From Stenogyne calaminthoides (taxonomy: Eukaryota > Streptophyta > Magnoliopsida > Lamiales > Lamiaceae): 64,000 nt of DNA. Within the stretch, counting starts at the first letter, position 1. The number at the start of each line of letters is the position of its first letter. The notes beneath the pieces were generated by a model, which was not told the DNA's origin, searched no databases, and saw only the letters and a list, made by a program, of their open reading frames with translations. Where the stretch lies: positions 7,449,638 to 7,513,637 of the forward strand of contig JBBCBC010000031.1 of the NCBI GenBank assembly GCA_037126765.1, given 5' to 3'. The translations under genes and the position numbers were made by a program. Of the stretch, positions 59,945-64,000 are shown one piece after another.

Positions 59945-60431
59945 AGAATATAGGAGATATATTCAAGATTTCTTGGAGATCAAGAAAAGATTTTCCCACA
60001 TTGTTTTGCCCACAATTTTCGACCACTTGTGCTCTATAAATAGGGGATGATTCTTTCATTCCCAAGTACAATTCCATGTGCTGGAAAAATTAGTAAATCA
60101 ACAAAGGTGATGCAACATAATTTATTTTCCTTTTGTTAATTGTTCACAAGTGTCCTACCACCGGATAGTCGAACAAGGACTAAGAGAATACTTGGAAAGT
60201 TCTTTTGGTTAGTCTAATCAGTCAGATCATTGTCGTCCCAAGAGGTACGTTCACGTAAACTCGTAGAATTCCGCATGCGTAGGATTTATGTTGAATTAAT
60301 TATATACATGATATGTTGTTGGATTATTTTTTGAATTAATATAGGATTAATTCATGCTAGTAATAATTATAATAATTAAATTTGTATTTAAATATTCACC
60401 CCGAATAGATCTGTGCAAATTATTCCCAACA
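59945..60431 (+). mobile_element. 5' LTR of the copia element, second part
   Basis: It resumes the LTR interrupted at 46118 and ends ttcccaaca at 60431. A TATA box (tataaata) is at 60035-60042, followed by a leader that continues into the element. Confidence 0.9.
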
Positions 60432-60433
60432 AC

Positions 60434-60450
60434 TGGTATCAGAGTCACGG
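60434..60450 (+). other. Primer binding site of the copia element
   Basis: The bases tggtatcagagtcacgg match the 3' end of initiator methionine tRNA, two bases after the LTR. This is the standard primer of Ty1/copia elements. Confidence 0.85.
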
Positions 60451-61935
60451 TTTCGGGCTCTGAATTTTTTAAATTGTAATTTAATTCACTGACATTAAAT
60501 TTGAAATTGGATAGTAGAATTGCTAGATCTGTTTTGCAGGTATCCAATTGTCATGGAATTTAATGTGTTTATTTATGCATGCATATAAATTGTGGTTTTT
60601 TAATTCGATTACGCTTCGGATTCGTTTTTGCCTCGTGAGAAAAATCACGAAGTAGATTAGGATTTGTTTGATTTGATCAATGTAATAGACTAGTCTAGAT
60701 CTAGGTTTATTTATTTTTTATAAATAAATTGTAAACGGATCAAAAATGAAGACGAGATGAAGAATTAAAGGATAAAATTCGAACCCAAGGCGTGGCGGTG
60801 TCGTCGTGTAAGCGTGCCAAGGCACGCGAGGCCGGATGGATGTGATGCGCAGGGGTGGGGCCGAGAGGGCCGAAAGGATCGAAAAGATCGGGGACGGGCT
60901 CAAAGGCGACGTCCATGTGGAAATGGCGGCGGACAAAGACAGAGGCAAATGGCGTCTTGGCCGTGGCTCCACGGCGGATGTCGCTCGTGGTCACGAGTGC
61001 TCAGATGTGGCGAGTGCTGTCGAGAGCCAGACCACCAGGCTTTCGGATCTGCTTGGGAGTCTTTGCCGCCGAAACGAGTCTTTGAGGTCTTTGAGGTTTG
61101 ACTTAGCCAAGTGGGTCGGGTGGATCTTGGGCTTACATCCTACCAAGCGAGCTACTTGGTGTGGCGTTTCGAGATGGGGTATCTTTTTGAGACGATCGAG
61201 TGGGAGAAATTTAATACGGCATTTCTTCAAGATCAAGCCAAGAAAAATCAAACCATGACAATTGGATAATTTGTGCCCAATATGTTTATTTTTCTACTTT
61301 GCTTGATTTATTATTGTGTTATCTTATGCTTTATTTAATTTGTTTAAATGTGTTTGCATGAGAGTTGCCCAATGAAAAATCTCACCGTAAAAAATTACTA
61401 AGTATGTTTAAATAATTAATTGACAATTTTATTCTGGATAATAAAATTGAATTAATTTTGACCTCCATGATTTATTTATTTGTGAATTCTTTTGGAGAAA
61501 TTCCCCCCACGGGATGGTCAAAAGTTAGCTTTCACATGAATGAATTCCAAATGGATGATTGTGGATTATTACTAGTGGCGACGATGACCCTCCCCACGAG
61601 GCTCGTTCAAAGCGAAATAATAATCATGTATTTAATCATGGTTATTACTTAGGTATAAAATTGATATGCATATACTTCCCCGAAGTCCCTGTCAATTTTA
61701 TATTGGTCAAGTGGGAGCCAACTATTAATCTGGATATTAAAGGTTTGTAATTTTTCTTGTTTGTAACCTGCTTGAATGTGTTTAAATAATGACCCACCCC
61801 ACGTGGCTTATTTAAACTGTTTTGAGATGTTGGCTGATGCATGTTCATATTTTTTTGAGATTTTAATATGAAACATGTGATCAAACCTTGTGATATATTT
61901 GTGCGTATGCATATTATTATTTATTTCAGTTCAGC
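60451..61935 (+). other. Leader of the copia element
   Basis: The stretch between the primer site and gag is unusually long. A GC-rich part (60780-61130) with open frames in several phases and a MADKDRGK-like low-complexity content shows no known domain. The end, ttatttatttcag (61917-61929), is a good splice acceptor just before the gag start, so a leader intron is likely. Confidence 0.5.
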
Positions 61936-62600
61936 ATGTCGCAACCTTTTAATCAACTGTTAATATACTTAAAGTCAATACAATATGTACGGAAACTATA
62001 ATGATTGGAAACGAAAAATTATAATTGTCCAAACTGCACAAAAGCACAAGTGGATTCTTGACACACCAAAATCAAATGAGCCAACTGACGGGTCAAAAAT
62101 GCGAGACCTGTCAGATCACCTTGCGAGAGATGTCGTCGCTGAAAATGGTGGAGGACGAACCCGTAAGGGATTACGTCCTCAAAAATTGATGGTCCATCTG
62201 AACAAACTTGAGGTTCTGAGTGCAGATTACAATCTGGAGACTCAGATGAATTTGGTATTTCACTCTCTGCCCAAAAGTTTCTGAGCATTTTGGCCTCGCT
62301 AGCTGATTTGTTGCAAGCTTGGGTCTCGGCAGAGATGTTGATGGGGCACCAAACTCAAGCTTTGACGGCAAGTGGTTTGTCTTCATTTTTTAGGCCAAGG
62401 GGAGGCAAGAAAAAGAAGAGGACCAAGAGTCATAAGCAATTAAACTCAACTGTTGCCAAATGCAATGGTAAGATGAGGAATGCTTGTGGTGTCAAGGAAA
62501 AATCCAAAGAGGAAGTGCTTAAGTTGCGGTGAAAGAGGACAATGGAGGTTTGCCTGTTCCAACCCCAAAAGACCGGAAAGAAAGGTAATTCTCACGCACT
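61936..62600 (+). pseudogene. Gag of the copia element (broken)
   Basis: The likely start is ATG at 61936 (MSQPFNQ). After a frame change the conserved NYNDWKRK segment follows (61994-62020), and later a basic region and a cysteine-rich zinc knuckle (CLSCGERGQWRFAC, in another frame, near 62535-62576). The knuckle has W in place of the usual His. Several frame changes break it. Confidence 0.7.
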
Positions 62601-62609
62601 AATTGTTGA

Positions 62610-62880
62610 AACTTGTTTAGCGGCGTATACTTCTCATTCGTGGGTAGTTGATACGGGATCCACTAATCATGTATGCTTCACTGGTTCAAACTGATCCGAC
62701 AACTTAGTGGCAGTGAGATCCTCATCACACTGGGCGATGCTACGAGAGTGGCAGCTGAAGCAGTGGGAGAAGTGCACCTGTCTTTTGAAGACAGAGTTCT
62801 AATTTTAAGAGATGTTCTTTATGTTCCCAGTTTTAGAAAGAATTCACTTTCAGTTTCTAAAATTCTGTTAATAGACACTT
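62610..62880 (+). pseudogene. Protease of the copia element (broken)
   Basis: WVVDTGSTNHVC (62641-62676) is a clear copia aspartic protease site. The following segment (62673-62882) has the VLYVPSFRKNSLSVSK block that joins protease to integrase, in another frame. Confidence 0.8.
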
Positions 62881-63034
62881 AGTTTCTTCTAATAAGAATG
62901 AAATCATTTCTTGAAATGATGAGTGTATCTGTTATGGGACATTGATGTAAAATCTCTATACAATTAACTGTGCACACCACTCACGAAATGTATCCTATAA
63001 CACATCAACTATTTCCGAGAAAAGAAAACGTTCA

Positions 63035-64000
63035 TCAGACGTGAACGAGACACTTCTATGGCATCTAAGATTAGGTCATATAAATCCAAAGAGGATCCAA
63101 AGGTTGGTGAAAGACGGTTCACTGGAGTTTCTCCAAGTTGAACCAATTCCAACCTGCTAATCATGTTTGGAGGGTAAAATGACCAAGAGGGCATTTGGAG
63201 CCAAGGGGAATAGAGCCAAAGAAGTGTTAGAGATCGTTCACCCAGATGTATGTGGTCCAATGTCAACCAAAGCAAGAGGAGGTTATGAGTATTTTGTCAC
63301 TTTTATTGATGATTACTCAAGGTACGGTTATATTGTTCTTATGAAGCATAAATCTGAGACCTTTGAGAAATTCAAAGAATTTAAGGCTCAAGCAGAGAAT
63401 CATAGGGAAAAACGTATCAAGTCTCTATGATCCGATCGTGGAGGCGAATACCTCAGCGATGAGTTTTTGAACTACTTATCTGATGAAGGGATTGCATCCC
63501 AGCTCACTCCACCCTGAACCCCTCAACAAAATGGGGTTGCAGAGCGAAGAAAAGCAGAACTCTTTTTTGGAAATGGTTAGATCTATGATGTGTTATCTTT
63601 GATCTTCCCAAGTCGCTTACGGGGTCATGCCTTGGAAACAAAGAACTTTACATTCTAAACTTGGTGTCATCCAAATCGGTTCCCAAAACTCCCAAAGAAT
63701 TTTGGACCCAGCGCAAGCCTTTAGTATGAGACACATGAGGATTTGGGGGTGTCCGGCCTACGTGTTGGACAAGGAAGCCGAAAAATTGGATCCTCGATCG
63801 TAATTAAGGTTGTTTGTGGGATACCCCAGGGAACAAAAAGGGTGTATGTTCTATGGTCCCAAAGATCAAAAAGGTGGTAATAAACACCCATTTTAGATTT
63901 TTGGAAGAAGACTATATGAACGAAAGAAGACCCAGAAGTGAGATTACCTTAAATGAGCTAAGGGGGCTAACCTCAATGCCAACTGTACAAGATGATATAC
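63035..64000 (+). pseudogene. Integrase of the copia element, cut by the window edge
   Basis: The pre-integrase segment (HLRLGHINPKRIQRLVKDG, 63062-63118) is followed by VHPDVCGPMSTKARGG with the first catalytic Asp, FVTFIDDYSRYGY, and, after a stop at 63428, SDRGGEYLSDEF with the second Asp. PQQNGVAERR carries the catalytic Glu. Further broken blocks run to the edge. RT and RNase H would lie beyond 64000. Confidence 0.8.

Noticed and set aside
60836..61258. 140-codon open frame after the copia primer site
   Set aside because: It lies in the element leader, overlaps two other open frames in the same GC-rich block, and has no recognisable domain. Not called as a gene.

Overview
This is a plant nuclear window, most likely from a eudicot. 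Only plant-type families are present: a plant eIF3g, a DPD1-type organellar exonuclease, and Ty3/gypsy Tat and Ty1/copia Sirevirus retrotransposons. Splice sites are canonical GT-AG and the background is AT-rich. I cannot place the species.

Only two host genes look intact. eIF3G (32591-34457, +, two exons) and a DPD1-like DEDDh exonuclease (CDS 37350-39403, +, three coding exons plus a probable 5'UTR intron) lie head to tail in a roughly 9 kb gene island. Everything else I can identify is transposon, tandem repeat, or a mosaic of non-functional gene-like fragments.

Layout. 1-1389: 3' LTR of a copia element that continues off the left edge. 1.5-10.7 kb: AT-rich mosaic with a 1.1 kb hAT-like element carrying a 70-bp minisatellite, two Stowaway MITEs, a tRNA-related SINE-like piece, dispersed copies of a multi-part module with exon-like fragments, and a 394-bp Mutator-like MITE. 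10707-27279: a complete 16.6 kb Tat-lineage Ty3/gypsy element on the minus strand, with a perfect 5-bp target duplication, gag, protease, RT, RNase H, a second (archaeal-type) RNase H, integrase, and an extra spliced ORF on the opposite strand near its 3' LTR. It is interrupted by two copia LTRs in opposite orientation. 27.3-31 kb: continuation of the module locus, microsatellites, a second hAT-like element, and a solo copia LTR of the same family. 31-40.1 kb: gene island. 40707-64000: a three-level nest. A Ty3-type element starting at 40707 is interrupted at 44767 by a copia element, whose own 5' LTR is split at 46119-59944 by a minus-strand Sirevirus. The copia element's internal region (leader, gag, protease, integrase) then runs off the right edge.

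Most element ORFs are broken by indels. In the Sirevirus, differences between the LTRs are biased to CTG/CAG-containing motifs, which suggests that part of the damage is sequence-consensus error, so frameshifts there should not be read as firm evidence of age.
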